Notes: generated by a model not told the origin, from the sequence alone. A DNA stretch of 47,014 nucleotides from Agromyces binzhouensis (GCF_004135055.1 NZ_SDPL01000003.1:1-47014); one strand, 5' to 3'. Counted from the stretch's first letter, positions 15,388 through 23,775 are shown. Translations and numbers: made by a program.

Positions 15388-17772
15388 GTGGCCGAGGCAG
15401 ATGAGATGACCTCACCGTTGCCGCTGGTCGGTCGGGACGCGGAACGCGCGCAACTCGACCGGCTGCTGCAACCGGACGGCCCATTCGTGGTCAACGTCAC
15501 CGGGTCGGAGGGTGTCGGCAAGTCGGCGCTGGTCGAGCGCGTGCTCCAGCGCACCACAGGTCGCTTCGCCGACGTCCAGCACCTCGAACTGCGAACCGAG
15601 GGCATCGGCGACGTGATGCCGGCGGTCCGGAGCTTCACGGCCCGCATGCCGTTGTCGCTCCCCGGCGGGAACCGTGATCGGTCGTTGCTGGTGATCCATC
15701 GAGGCGATCCGCTCGCGTCGCAGGCCGAGTCGCTCGTGCGGCTCGCCGCACAGGACGGCGCCCTCACCATACTCGTCGAATCGGTGCCGGAACTCCGTGC
15801 GCCGGGCTGCGCCCCCGTGCTCGTCGGTCCGCTCGAGGCGGATGCCGCTGCGCAGCTGTTCCGTCAGGCCGCCGCGAGCGTCGGGGTCGACGTCGGCGAC
15901 GGACCGGAGGTCGACGACCGCATCCGTCGGATCTGCTCGTCCGTCGACGGCAACCCGCTCGCGATCGAACTCGCCGCCTGCAGGCTGCCGTTCATTCCCC
16001 TGACCCACCTCGATCCGCTCCTGTCGGATCCCCGCCGTGCCCTCGACGTGCTCACCGCCCCGATCGGTGCGGGCGATCGCGCGCGCGGGGTGCGTGATGC
16101 GGTCCTGACGACCCACGAGATGTCCTCCGCCGCGGCGCAGCGGTTGCTGGAACTGCTCTCGGTGTTCGCCGGTCCGTTCGCCATCGAGGCCGTCGAAGCG
16201 GTCTGCGAGGGCCTGGTCGCATCGTGCTACAACCCCCTCGGCGAGCTCCTCGACCTGCGATTGGCCGAGCTGGATTCGGCGACGACGCTCGGCCGGTACC
16301 GGCTCAGTCGACTCGTCCAGGGTTTCGCACGCGAGCGGCTCGAGGCGTCCGGGCACGCCTCCGAAGCGCGCGATCGCCACGCCCGCCACTTCTCAGACCG
16401 GGCCCGTCGTGCGGCGGAGGCGGTCGAGGACGCCGACGAGGACGCCGCACTCGCGATCATGGGCGAGGACTTCCCGGAGTGCCTGCACGCGCTCCACTGG
16501 CTCATCGAGCACGATGCTGCGAGGGCGCTCCGCCTCGCGGCGGACCTCGGCTGGGAGGCGCAACGGCGCGGAACAGGCGATCGAGTGCTGCACCTGCTGC
16601 GGCATCTTCTCGATGCGCCGGGCGCCGGCGATCCGAGCGCGCGGCGCGACGCGCTCATCTGGTCGGCGCAGCTCGAGAGCCTGACGCCCGATGCCCAGGA
16701 CAAGGCCGGGGTCATCGCGGCTCGGGTGGCCGAGGCGCTCGTCCTCGCCCGTGACTCGGGCGCCCCGCTTCCACTCCTCATGGCGCTGCGCACCCAGTTC
16801 CTGGCGGTGTCCGCCACCCGCGACGTGCCGGCGGCCTTCGCGGCCTGCGCCGAGGGGATGCGCCTCGCCGGGGAGCTCGGGCATACGCGGTGGACGGGTC
16901 GATTCGAGGTCTCGGCGAGTTCGATGTACGGCAATCTCCGCCGGTACGACGAGGCTGCCGGGCTCGCGACCTCGGGGCTCGCACGGGCCATCCGCTCCGA
17001 CGACCGGCGCACGGTGGTCTTCGCGGCCTTGGTGCTGCACTCCCTCCCGACGGGGACCCTGCCCGATCAGGACGGCCGCCTTCGCCTCGAGGACGTGCTC
17101 GAGATCGCCCGCGATCTCGACGACACGCCGCGCGAGCTGCACGTGCTCGCCGCGCTCGCCCTTTCGGCGGTCGACCGCGGCGACGCCGCGGCGGCCGCGT
17201 CCTGGCTCACCATGCGTCAGTCCGCCCTGCGCCGGGTCGACCTCCTGAACGGCCCGACGGTCTCGGTCATGCTCGCCGCGCTCATCGCCGACATCCGCGG
17301 CGACCACCGCGTCGGAGCGCGGCTGCACGGCGCCATCGCATCGCACGTCGATGCGGTGCTGGCGCTGGCAGCACCGGAGCACGGCGAGCGGTACCGGGCG
17401 GCCGTCGACCGGTTCCGCGCGACGCTCGGCCCGGCCGGATTCGCCGCGGCCGTCGCGGGCGGGCAGGTTCTCGATCGCGAGCAGACGCTGGGAGAACTTG
17501 GGGCGTACCTGCGGCAGATCGCGGACGTGCCGACGCCGGCCGAGAGCGCAGCCTCTCCGACCACTGCGATCGCGCCGCTGACGGCGCGCGAACTGCAGGT
17601 GCTCGAACTGCTGACGCGCGGTCTCCGAAACAAGGAAATCGCCGTCGAGCTGCGCATCACCCCGAAGTCGGTCATGCACCACACGAGCGCCGTGTATCGC
17701 AAGCTCGGCGTCCGCACTCGTGCCGAGGCCGCCACGAAGGCAGCGACGAGCGGGCTGGTGCGATTCGACTGA
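15388..17772 (+). CDS. Large LuxR-family (LAL-like) ATP-binding transcriptional regulator
   Basis: This 794-residue protein has an N-terminal STAND-type ATPase (LPLVGRDAERAQLDRLL, then a Walker A-like GSEGVGKS near residue 41). A long alpha-helical TPR-like middle follows, and a C-terminal LuxR helix-turn-helix at about residues 735-790 (LTARELQVLELLTRGLRNKE and RKLGVRTRAEA). Proteins of this type switch on genes after ligand binding to the helical region. The Walker B/DD region is poorly matched (LLVIHRGDP), so ATP hydrolysis may be weak. The N-terminal start is GTG; a nearby ATG six codons in is the alternative. No obvious partner gene is adjacent, so its target is unknown. Confidence 0.88.
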   Translation: MAEADEMTSPLPLVGRDAERAQLDRLLQPDGPFVVNVTGSEGVGKSALVERVLQRTTGRFADVQHLELRTEGIGDVMPAVRSFTARMPLSLPGGNRDRSLLVIHRGDPLASQAESLVRLAAQDGALTILVESVPELRAPGCAPVLVGPLEADAAAQLFRQAAASVGVDVGDGPEVDDRIRRICSSVDGNPLAIELAACRLPFIPLTHLDPLLSDPRRALDVLTAPIGAGDRARGVRDAVLTTHEMSSAAAQRLLELLSVFAGPFAIEAVEAVCEGLVASCYNPLGELLDLRLAELDSATTLGRYRLSRLVQGFARERLEASGHASEARDRHARHFSDRARRAAEAVEDADEDAALAIMGEDFPECLHALHWLIEHDAARALRLAADLGWEAQRRGTGDRVLHLLRHLLDAPGAGDPSARRDALIWSAQLESLTPDAQDKAGVIAARVAEALVLARDSGAPLPLLMALRTQFLAVSATRDVPAAFAACAEGMRLAGELGHTRWTGRFEVSASSMYGNLRRYDEAAGLATSGLARAIRSDDRRTVVFAALVLHSLPTGTLPDQDGRLRLEDVLEIARDLDDTPRELHVLAALALSAVDRGDAAAAASWLTMRQSALRRVDLLNGPTVSVMLAALIADIRGDHRVGARLHGAIASHVDAVLALAAPEHGERYRAAVDRFRATLGPAGFAAAVAGGQVLDREQTLGELGAYLRQIADVPTPAESAASPTTAIAPLTARELQVLELLTRGLRNKEIAVELRITPKSVMHHTSAVYRKLGVRTRAEAATKAATSGLVRFD

Positions 17773-17773
17773 G

Positions 17774-17799
17774 CCCGTCGATCGGGGGTGCTCGACGGG
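17774..17799 (+). terminator. Stem-loop after the LuxR-type gene
   Basis: CCCGTCGA (17774-17781) and TCGACGGG (17792-17799) form an 8-bp perfect stem with a 10-base loop, two bases after the LuxR-type stop codon. There is no T-tract, which is common for actinobacterial terminators. Confidence 0.55.
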
Positions 17800-17911
17800 T
17801 CCTGAACGAGGCGGGCAAATGCCCGATGCCGTCGCCGACGGCACCTCCTATCGTGACGGCGTTCGACATGCGCGTCGTCGACGCGGCGGCGCCTGGCCCG
17901 GGAGGTTCACG

Positions 17912-19372
17912 ATGAAAACGCTCGCAACCCACGTGGCCGCCGCGGCGGTCGTCGCCATGGCGCTGGCGGCCGGAGTGACGCCCGCGGTGGCGGCCGACGG
18001 GGTCCCGGAGATGATCCTCTTCGACGATCCGTACTACTCGGCGCCGGTCGGCGAGGAGTTCGCCGGCCCCATCCGGGCGGTCGTCACCGACGACGCCGGG
18101 CAGCCGGTGGTCGGCGTCGAGGTGACGCTCTCCGTCGTCCCGGACACGTGGCAGGGCGCCACGGTCGCGCTGGACACGTACTCGGCGATCACGGGCGCCG
18201 ATGGTGCGATCGTGGTGCACGCGACCGCCGGCGACATCGGCGGACGCGCCGTGCTGCGCGCCGATGTCGGTGACGACGTTCGAACCGGCGCGTGGATGTT
18301 CATGCGACCGCCGGGCTTCCGGCCGGGCGAACAGCTCGCCGGCATCGACGCCGAGGGCGAGGACGGCGCTCGCCACAACCTCCGCGACACCGTGCAGAAG
18401 GGCACGTACACCATCGTCGACGTCTGCGCCGCATGGTGCGGACCATGCCGCTTCTACGCGCCGATGCTGCGCGATGCGAGTGCGAAGCTCGCGACCGACT
18501 ACAAGGTCGACCTCGCGATCGTGACCGTGCTCCAGCAGGGCGCGAACGCCGGCGAACCGAGCACGCGATCGGACGCCGTCGCCTGGGAGGAGTCCCTCGA
18601 ACTGACGAACACCGTGCTGCACGCGGAGGGCGACTCCGATTCCGATCTCGCGCGGGCCGCTGAGTTCTTCCTGCTGGACGACGACGCCGGCGTGGGCCAG
18701 GCGGTTCCCACGAGCCTGCTCATCGGCCCCGACGGCACGATCCTCGACCGTGTGGTCGGAGCCCAGGCGAGCGTCGAGGAGATCATCCAGCGCGTCCTCG
18801 ACAGCGGGGCGAAGGCCCACCGGCCGAAGGCGCCCAAGCCGGACAAGTCGCTCACCGGTGAACGGGTGACCGCCACCCTCGACGGGGATTCCGCGTCGGT
18901 CGTCTTCGACCCCTCGGGCACCCAGCAGTACGAGCAGACGCCACTCGGCATCCTCGGACATCGGTCGGACGACACCGATCCGTCGATCGCCGTCCGGAAC
19001 TTCTCGTTCTACGAACCGTCCGGTCTCCCATCGTCCGGCGAGCTGACACTCTCGCTCGAGCGCCTCGATCGCACGGACGCGAAGGAACCGCTCACGTCGA
19101 GCACGCTCTACGTGTGGGTGACCGGACTCCTCACGCCGGGGGACTTCGACCGCCAGGCCGGCGCCTGGGTCGAGTTGCCCGCGACGTCCGTGAAGGGCGT
19201 CACCACGGTCGACATCGACCTGGCCGCGCTGCGCATCCCGTACGAGCAGGCGTTGCGTTCGGGCGAGTACGAGGACTACGGCACGATCGGCGAACTGACC
19301 GACGCGGACATCGACGCCCTGGTGGCGAACATCGCCGGGGTCGAGGTGGAGGCCGTGTTCGCTCGGAAGTGA
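17912..19372 (+). CDS. Secreted thioredoxin-fold protein with N-terminal Ig-like domain
   Basis: This is a 486-residue exported protein. A clear Sec signal peptide ends near TPAVA-AD (residues 1-28). Residues about 35-130 look like a bacterial Ig-like (Big_1-type) beta-sandwich (VVTDDAGQPVVGVEVTLSVV). Residues about 135-295 form a thioredoxin/TlpA-like domain with the active site WCGPC at 165-169 and a cis-Pro loop (AVPTSLLIGPDG). The last about 180 residues are unassigned. The two redox Cys suggest disulfide exchange at the cell surface. The ATG at 17912 has GGGAGG upstream. It stands alone between stem-loops; no CcdA- or DsbD-like partner is nearby. The Ig-plus-thioredoxin combination is uncommon. 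Confidence 0.85.
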   Translation: MKTLATHVAAAAVVAMALAAGVTPAVAADGVPEMILFDDPYYSAPVGEEFAGPIRAVVTDDAGQPVVGVEVTLSVVPDTWQGATVALDTYSAITGADGAIVVHATAGDIGGRAVLRADVGDDVRTGAWMFMRPPGFRPGEQLAGIDAEGEDGARHNLRDTVQKGTYTIVDVCAAWCGPCRFYAPMLRDASAKLATDYKVDLAIVTVLQQGANAGEPSTRSDAVAWEESLELTNTVLHAEGDSDSDLARAAEFFLLDDDAGVGQAVPTSLLIGPDGTILDRVVGAQASVEEIIQRVLDSGAKAHRPKAPKPDKSLTGERVTATLDGDSASVVFDPSGTQQYEQTPLGILGHRSDDTDPSIAVRNFSFYEPSGLPSSGELTLSLERLDRTDAKEPLTSSTLYVWVTGLLTPGDFDRQAGAWVELPATSVKGVTTVDIDLAALRIPYEQALRSGEYEDYGTIGELTDADIDALVANIAGVEVEAVFARK

Positions 19373-19481
19373 CGGCTGCTCCGGCCGTGGGCGGTGCGTG
19401 ATCGCGCATCGCCCACGACTGAGCCACCGTCCGCAATGTCGCATCCGCTCGCACGAGCGGATGGCGCGCAACGAACGCCTG

Positions 19482-19564
19482 CTCCTCGTGCAGCACTTCG
19501 AGGCCGACATCCTGCACCTCGGTGATGATGCGCCCGGACCCGGTGAGCTCCTGTCGGGGACGAC
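19482..19564 (-). pseudogene. Fragment of a TmsB/cyclopropane-synthase methyltransferase gene
   Basis: About 80 bases closely match an internal part of the intact methyltransferase gene (about 21,050-21,130). On the minus strand the frame reads ELTGSGRIITEVQDVGLEVL then HEE, against ELTGSGRIITEAQDVGLEVL then HEE in the intact copy. Similarity stops abruptly on both sides, and a one-base shift follows the matching PDG region. No start or full domain remains, so this is a broken leftover copy in the 334-base gap between the thioredoxin-fold gene and the hydrolase. The rest of that gap holds only the terminator hairpin at 19650-19681. Confidence 0.85.
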
Positions 19565-19649
19565 ATCGGCATCCGCCTCGAGTTCATGCACAGCCCGCCG
19601 CGGGTGCCCACGGTTCCCGTCGAAGACTCAACGGCGCGAGAGAGGGAGC

Positions 19650-19681
19650 GGCGCGCACACGGGCAGTCCCGTGCGCGCGCC
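19650..19681 (-). terminator. Strong GC stem-loop terminator
   Basis: Arms 19650-19663 (GGCGCGCACACGGG) and 19668-19681 pair at 13 of 14 positions with a 4-base loop, 26 bases after the stop of the hydrolase gene at 19707. On the minus strand a pyrimidine-rich stretch follows. It could also stop readthrough from the plus strand. Confidence 0.75.
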
Positions 19682-19706
19682 GTCTCCTCCTCGCGCAGCA
19701 GCTGGG

Positions 19707-20543
19707 CTACTGCTGGATGAACGCGAGGATGTCGGAGTTGAGGACGTCCGCCTGCGTGGTGAGCATCCCGTGCGGGAAGCCCTCGTAGATCTTGAGGGTC
19801 GAGTTGCTGAGGAGCTCGTGCTGCTTGAGCGCGGCCTGCTGGTAGGGCACGATCTGGTCGTCGTCGCCCTGGAGGACGAGGACGGGCACCGAGATCGCCT
19901 CGAGGTCCTCGGTCTGGTCGGTCTCCGAGAATGCCTTGATGCCCTCGTAGTGCGCGAGCGCGCTGCCCATCATGCCCTGACGCCACCAGTTGGCGACGAC
20001 GGGCTCCGATACGGTCGCACCCTCGCGGTTGAAGCCGTAGAACGGGCCCGACGCGACGGCCTGGAAGAACTCGGCTCGGTTGGCGGCCAGCGCGCTGCGG
20101 AACCCGTCGAAGACCGAGATCGGCAGCCCTCCGGGGTTCGCGTCGGTCTGGAGCATGAGCGGGGGAACCGCCGCGACGAGCACGGCCTTGGCGACGCGGC
20201 CCTGGGGTTCGCCGTGTTTCGCGACGTAGCGGGCGACCTGGCCGCCGCCGGTCGAGTGGCCGACGTGGATCGCGTTGCGCAGGTCCAGGTGCTCCACGAC
20301 CGCCGACGCATCGCTGGCGTAGTGGTCCATGTCGTGGCCGGTGGCGATCTGCGACGAACGGCCGTGACCGCGCCGGTCACTGGCGATGACCCGATACCCC
20401 TTCCCGAGGAAGTAGAGCATCTGGGCGTCCCAGTCATCCGAAGACAACGGCCACCCGTGGTGGAACATGATGGGCTGGGCGTCGCGGTCGCCCCAGTCCT
20501 TGAAGTAGATCTCCGCACCGTCGTCCGTGGTCACAAAGGACAT
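19707..20543 (-). CDS. Alpha/beta hydrolase (non-haem chloroperoxidase-like)
   Basis: This is a 278-residue cytoplasmic alpha/beta hydrolase of the cofactor-free haloperoxidase/perhydrolase group. Visible features are the oxyanion region FHHGWPLSSDDWD, the strand IASDRRGHGRS, the nucleophile elbow GHSTGG, the acid Asp in VLVLQGDDDQIVP, and the His in EGFPHGMLTTQ. It starts with MSFVTTDDGAEIYFKDWGDR, typical for the family, and has GGAGG six bases before the ATG. Likely a promiscuous esterase/perhydrolase. It is monocistronic, with a terminator behind it. The 262 bases up to the next gene (20544-20805) show no recognisable element. Confidence 0.93.
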   Translation of the reverse strand: MSFVTTDDGAEIYFKDWGDRDAQPIMFHHGWPLSSDDWDAQMLYFLGKGYRVIASDRRGHGRSSQIATGHDMDHYASDASAVVEHLDLRNAIHVGHSTGGGQVARYVAKHGEPQGRVAKAVLVAAVPPLMLQTDANPGGLPISVFDGFRSALAANRAEFFQAVASGPFYGFNREGATVSEPVVANWWRQGMMGSALAHYEGIKAFSETDQTEDLEAISVPVLVLQGDDDQIVPYQQAALKQHELLSNSTLKIYEGFPHGMLTTQADVLNSDILAFIQQ

Positions 20544-20805
20544 GACCGACCTCCAGGTTCATCTTCGGCCGGGCATCTGCCCGGCGATCTTGCGTTGGAT
20601 GCTGCGCCGGATCGGCGAGGCATGTTCGACGCAACGGTTGCGGGTCCCCGATCCTTTCCCGCGTTTCCGCACGTCGCGCCAGTGGCGCCGTCGTCGGTTG
20701 CCGACGGGCCCTTGATTTCTGCAGGCGACCACCATCTCCGATCGAAGGGCACGCCGCTACCCCCTTGCGGCGACGTCTGAGGTACCGGTTCCGGGCGCTC
20801 TCCGA

Positions 20806-22167
20806 CTACGCCGTCCACCACGGCCGCAGCGGCAGGTCGCCGACACCCCCACGCTCGTCCGGCTTCACCGCGAGGACCTGGTGCAGCTGGATGCCGCCCC
20901 GCTCGAACTGGAGCCGCGACCCGGCCATGTAGAGGCCCCACACCTTCGCGGTCGGCAGGCCGACCTCGTCGACCGCTTCATCCCAGTGCTCGACGAGGTT
21001 GGCGCACCAGTCGCGCAGGGTCAGCGCGTAGTGCGGGCGCAGGTTCTCCTCGTGCAGCACCTCGAGGCCGACATCCTGCGCTTCGGTGATGATGCGCCCG
21101 GACCCGGTGAGCTCGCCGTCGGGGAAGACGTAGCGGTCGATGAAGCCGTGCGTCGATGGTTCGGACCGGTTGTCGGGGCGGGTGATGCAGTGGTTGAGCA
21201 GCAGCCCGCCGGGGCGCAGCCGCGACTGCAGGAAGCGGAAGTACTTCGCGTAGTTGCGCACGCCGATGTGCTCGAGCAGCCCGATCGACGACACCGCGTC
21301 GAAACCGGTGTCGGCGATGTCGCGGTAGTCGCCGTGACGCACCTCGGCGAGCTCGCCCAGGCCCTCCTCGGCGATGGCGCGCTGCGCCCACGTGGCCTGC
21401 TCCTCCGACAGCGTGACGCCGATGACACGGATGCCTCGGCGCGCCGCGTAGCGCACCATGCCGCCCCAGCCGCAGCCCACGTCGAGCAGCCGGTCGCCCG
21501 GGCTCAGCCGCAGCTTCTCGAAGACGAGCCGGTACTTGTTCTCCTGGGCTTCGTCGAGGGATGCCTCGGGGCGCGGGTAGCACGCGCAGGTGTAGGTCAT
21601 CGACGGCCCGAGCACCCACTCGTAGAAGGTGTTCGAGACGTCGTAGTGGTGGTGGATGGCTTCAGCGTCCCGCGCCTTGCTGTGCCGGCGCCCCGTCGCG
21701 ACCCGACGCCAGCGGGGCGGCGCCTCGCCCGGCGGCGGCGCGATCGGCCGCAGGTGCTCAACGCCGATCGAACGGAGGATCTGCGCCATCGCTCGTGGCG
21801 GCGGCATCCGGAACACCAGTTCGTCGGCGAGCGCCCGGAGCAGTTCGTAGGGGTCGCCCGGGTGCACGCCATGGATCTCGAGGTCGCCGGCGATGTAGGC
21901 GCGTGCGAGACCGAGGTCGCCTCGACCGGTGGCGAGGTACGTCGTGCCCCGCGGCGTCTTCAGTTCGATGCCGAGCGGGGCGTCGGGCGGGCCCGCCGAG
22001 CTGCCGTCGTACGCGGTGAACCGCAGCGGGAGTTGCCCGCCGGCGACGAGCTCCAGGATCTCGGCGAGGGTGAGCTTGCCCGAGGCATCCGGCTTCGTGG
22101 CGGCATCCGCCTGCGTGGCATCCGTCGTCGTCGCCGCGGGCGACCTCTGCTCCTTGGACGTCGTCAT
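20806..22167 (-). CDS. SAM-dependent fatty-acyl methyltransferase (cyclopropane synthase family; TmsB-like)
   Basis: This is a 453-residue CFA-synthase-family enzyme that adds a SAM-derived methylene or methyl group to an unsaturated acyl chain of a phospholipid. A Thr/Ala-rich N-terminus and a lipid-binding N-domain precede the methyltransferase core. Landmarks are YDVSNTFYEWVLGPSMTYTC, the SAM motif LLDVGCGWGG, and the SIGLLEHIG and Tyr-rich KYF region. In mycobacteria and relatives, close homologues (tmsB/bfa type) work with an FAD oxidoreductase (tmsA) to make 10-methyl branched acids such as tuberculostearate. The remnant of such a tmsA gene sits directly upstream and overlaps this ATG (ATGA), and an intact tmsA-like gene lies at 26152-27543. 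A plain cyclopropane synthase cannot be excluded by reading alone. Confidence 0.9.
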   Translation of the reverse strand: MTTSKEQRSPAATTTDATQADAATKPDASGKLTLAEILELVAGGQLPLRFTAYDGSSAGPPDAPLGIELKTPRGTTYLATGRGDLGLARAYIAGDLEIHGVHPGDPYELLRALADELVFRMPPPRAMAQILRSIGVEHLRPIAPPPGEAPPRWRRVATGRRHSKARDAEAIHHHYDVSNTFYEWVLGPSMTYTCACYPRPEASLDEAQENKYRLVFEKLRLSPGDRLLDVGCGWGGMVRYAARRGIRVIGVTLSEEQATWAQRAIAEEGLGELAEVRHGDYRDIADTGFDAVSSIGLLEHIGVRNYAKYFRFLQSRLRPGGLLLNHCITRPDNRSEPSTHGFIDRYVFPDGELTGSGRIITEAQDVGLEVLHEENLRPHYALTLRDWCANLVEHWDEAVDEVGLPTAKVWGLYMAGSRLQFERGGIQLHQVLAVKPDERGGVGDLPLRPWWTA

Positions 22168-22253
22168 CGTCGTTGCACCGCCTTCGCAGAGAGGTCGAGG
22201 ACCCGGGCCCGCGCATCGGTGGCATCAGACGCGTCGGTCGCCGGACCGGACAC
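22164..22253 (-). pseudogene. Internally deleted remnant of the TmsA-like FAD oxidoreductase (29-codon ORF)
   Basis: An in-frame mini-ORF starts with GTG at 22253 and ends in TGA overlapping the methyltransferase ATG. It fuses the first about 16 codons of a tmsA-like gene (VSGPATDASDATDARA, against MSAPATDAIDARAA in the intact gene) to the last about 13 codons (RVLDLSAKAVQRR, against RFLDLYAKAVQRR). About 430 codons are missing, yet the frame and the coupling ATGA are preserved. It may still work as a leader ORF that delivers ribosomes to the methyltransferase start. Confidence 0.85.
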
Positions 22254-22310
22254 CCTCACGCTAGTCCGCGGGACCCGGTGCCCGCATGGTTCCTCCCGCA
22301 TTCGGCACGG
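22254..22310 (-). repeat. Upstream region of tmsA remnant, homologous to 27544-27602
   Basis: This stretch matches the region upstream of the intact FAD oxidoreductase gene, including the shared block TGCCCGCATGGTTCCTCC and the flanking CACCCTCACG. In both copies a TAnCGT hexamer lies about 4-6 bases before the GTG start, hinting at a leaderless transcript. The two copies are clearly diverged, so the duplication is not recent. Confidence 0.75.
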
Positions 22311-22400
22311 CGCGCGCTGGCGGATCGGTGCGTTCACGCCCGGGCCGACGCGGGCCACGAGCGTCAGCCGAGGGTCTCGATCAGCCGGTCGCACATCGCC

Positions 22401-22766
22401 TCACGGGGCGATGATCAGCCTCGCGATCCTGTCCTGGTCGAGGCTGAACCGATAGCGCAGGTCGACGACGCCGCCGGGGAAGTCGCCCTCGAGGTGCGCG
22501 AAGACGATCCACTGATCGGGACCCTCCTGGCGCTGGCCGGTGAGCGTCGACGCGTAAGTGTACTCGCTGCCGGTCTTGTCGAGCCAGGCGCGGATGCCGT
22601 CCCGGCCGTCGTAGTCGATTCCCTCGTCGGTGACGCGGGCGTCCGCGGTGAAGGTCTCGACGACCGTCTGCCGCTGCGCGTCGTCACCGTGGGCGCTCAG
22701 GTACCGGACGACGACCGGCGGCAGGGTCGCGGTGTCGTAGGCGTCGAATGCGTCGGTGTGAGACAT
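22401..22766 (-). CDS. NTF2-like (SnoaL-like) domain protein
   Basis: This is a small protein of about 121 residues with the cone-shaped NTF2-like fold. Motifs include PPVVVRYLSAHGDDAQRQTV, the TADARVTDEG strand, the GRDGIRAWL helix, and the terminal sheet GVVDLRYRFSLD. Such proteins are ketosteroid-isomerase-like enzymes or binding proteins; substrate unknown. The ATG at 22766 has GGAG at good spacing. The promoter upstream carries a MerR-type operator (22875-22891), and the MerR gene itself lies immediately upstream on the same strand, so it is the probable target of that regulator. Confidence 0.85.
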   Translation of the reverse strand: MSHTDAFDAYDTATLPPVVVRYLSAHGDDAQRQTVVETFTADARVTDEGIDYDGRDGIRAWLDKTGSEYTYASTLTGQRQEGPDQWIVFAHLEGDFPGGVVDLRYRFSLDQDRIARLIIAP

Positions 22767-22874
22767 GGGTGTGCTCCAGTTCCTCGAGTTCCGTTGATCG
22801 ACATGCACGAGCTCCGGGCCGCCGACCACCGCCGAGGTCGAGCCCCGTGGTTCGTGCATGGCTCCACGCTCCCG

Positions 22875-22891
22875 CTTCCCCTGAGGGGAAG
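22875..22891 (-). promoter_or_regulatory. MerR-type operator in the NTF2-like gene promoter
   Basis: CTTCCCCTGAGGGGAAG is a perfect 8+1+8 palindrome placed just after a TTGACC -35 element (complement of 22891-22896). This is the classic MerR layout, resembling the ACCTTCCCC-type sites of CueR-like regulators. The likely binder is the MerR protein encoded at 22913-23761. Confidence 0.8.
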
Positions 22892-22912
22892 GTCAAGCCG
22901 TCTCGTTCGCCC

Positions 22913-23761
22913 TCAGCGGAGCACCCGGAAGATCGGCCATCCGATCTCGGTGACGGTGTGTGCGTCGATGCCCGGGAACCCTTCCAGGTAGACCTCGCGG
23001 ACGGGCGCATCCGTGGCGAGCTCGTGACGTGCGACGTAGTCGCCGAGTGCTGCGTAGACCTCCGGGATCGTCTCGTCGGGCCCGTCGTGGAGTGCGACGG
23101 CGAGCTCGACCGCGGACAGCTCGACGGATGTCGCGACCCCGTCGATGGCGCGTTCATCGAAGTCGTCACCGACCGTGAGGAAGACGGTGGCGAGTCCCCG
23201 CCCGTCGGCGAACAGCTCGTTGGGCCAGATGCCGCCGTAGTGGCCGGTCGACGCCGGGTCGGATGCTTCGGCGATGTGCCGGAGCATCCCCGTCGAACGA
23301 CGGAACCAGCCTCCGAGGTCAGGGAGGTCGATGACCTCGCTGACCGCCACGGCCCGGGTCTCCGGGACGCTTCGGTGGACGATCTCGACCGGCGCCGGAG
23401 TGGGCGCGAGCATGTCTCGGAGGTTCTGCACGGCGATCCGCGTGTCGTCGAGCTGTCGCTCCATCCGCTGGAGGTGCTGCGCGAGCAATTCCGTGCGCGC
23501 TGCAACGTCCGGAGCGGCGAGCACGTCTCGGATGGACTGGACCGGCACGTGGAGCTCCCGCAGGGTCCTGACGATCCGGGCATCCGCGATCTGGTCGGCG
23601 GCGTACAGCCGGTAGCCGTTGCGGTCGTCGACGAGCGCCGGGGTGAGGATGCCGTTCCGGTGGTAGAACCGCAGGGCCTTCGCGGTCATGCGCACCGCAC
23701 GCGAGAAGTCGCCGATGGTCATGAGGGAACGCTCATGCGACGTCATGTGGTCGAGGTGCAC
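22913..23761 (-). CDS. MerR-family regulator with GyrI-like domain
   Basis: This is a 282-residue regulator. The MerR winged helix starts at MTIGDFSRAVRMTAKALRFY and contains HRNGILTPALVDDRNGYRLY. A helical dimerisation region (LLAQHLQRMERQLDDTRIAV) leads to a GyrI-like effector domain from about residue 125 to the end. The GTG at 23761 has GAGGAAG nine bases upstream, overlapping the stop of the TRIC gene. An ATG at 23722 would match the usual MerR N-terminus better but has no ribosome site. It is followed by a MerR operator and the NTF2-like gene, which it probably activates. The inducer is unknown. Confidence 0.9.
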   Translation of the reverse strand: MHLDHMTSHERSLMTIGDFSRAVRMTAKALRFYHRNGILTPALVDDRNGYRLYAADQIADARIVRTLRELHVPVQSIRDVLAAPDVAARTELLAQHLQRMERQLDDTRIAVQNLRDMLAPTPAPVEIVHRSVPETRAVAVSEVIDLPDLGGWFRRSTGMLRHIAEASDPASTGHYGGIWPNELFADGRGLATVFLTVGDDFDERAIDGVATSVELSAVELAVALHDGPDETIPEVYAALGDYVARHELATDAPVREVYLEGFPGIDAHTVTEIGWPIFRVLR

Positions 23762-23775
23762 GGTGCGATTCTTCC

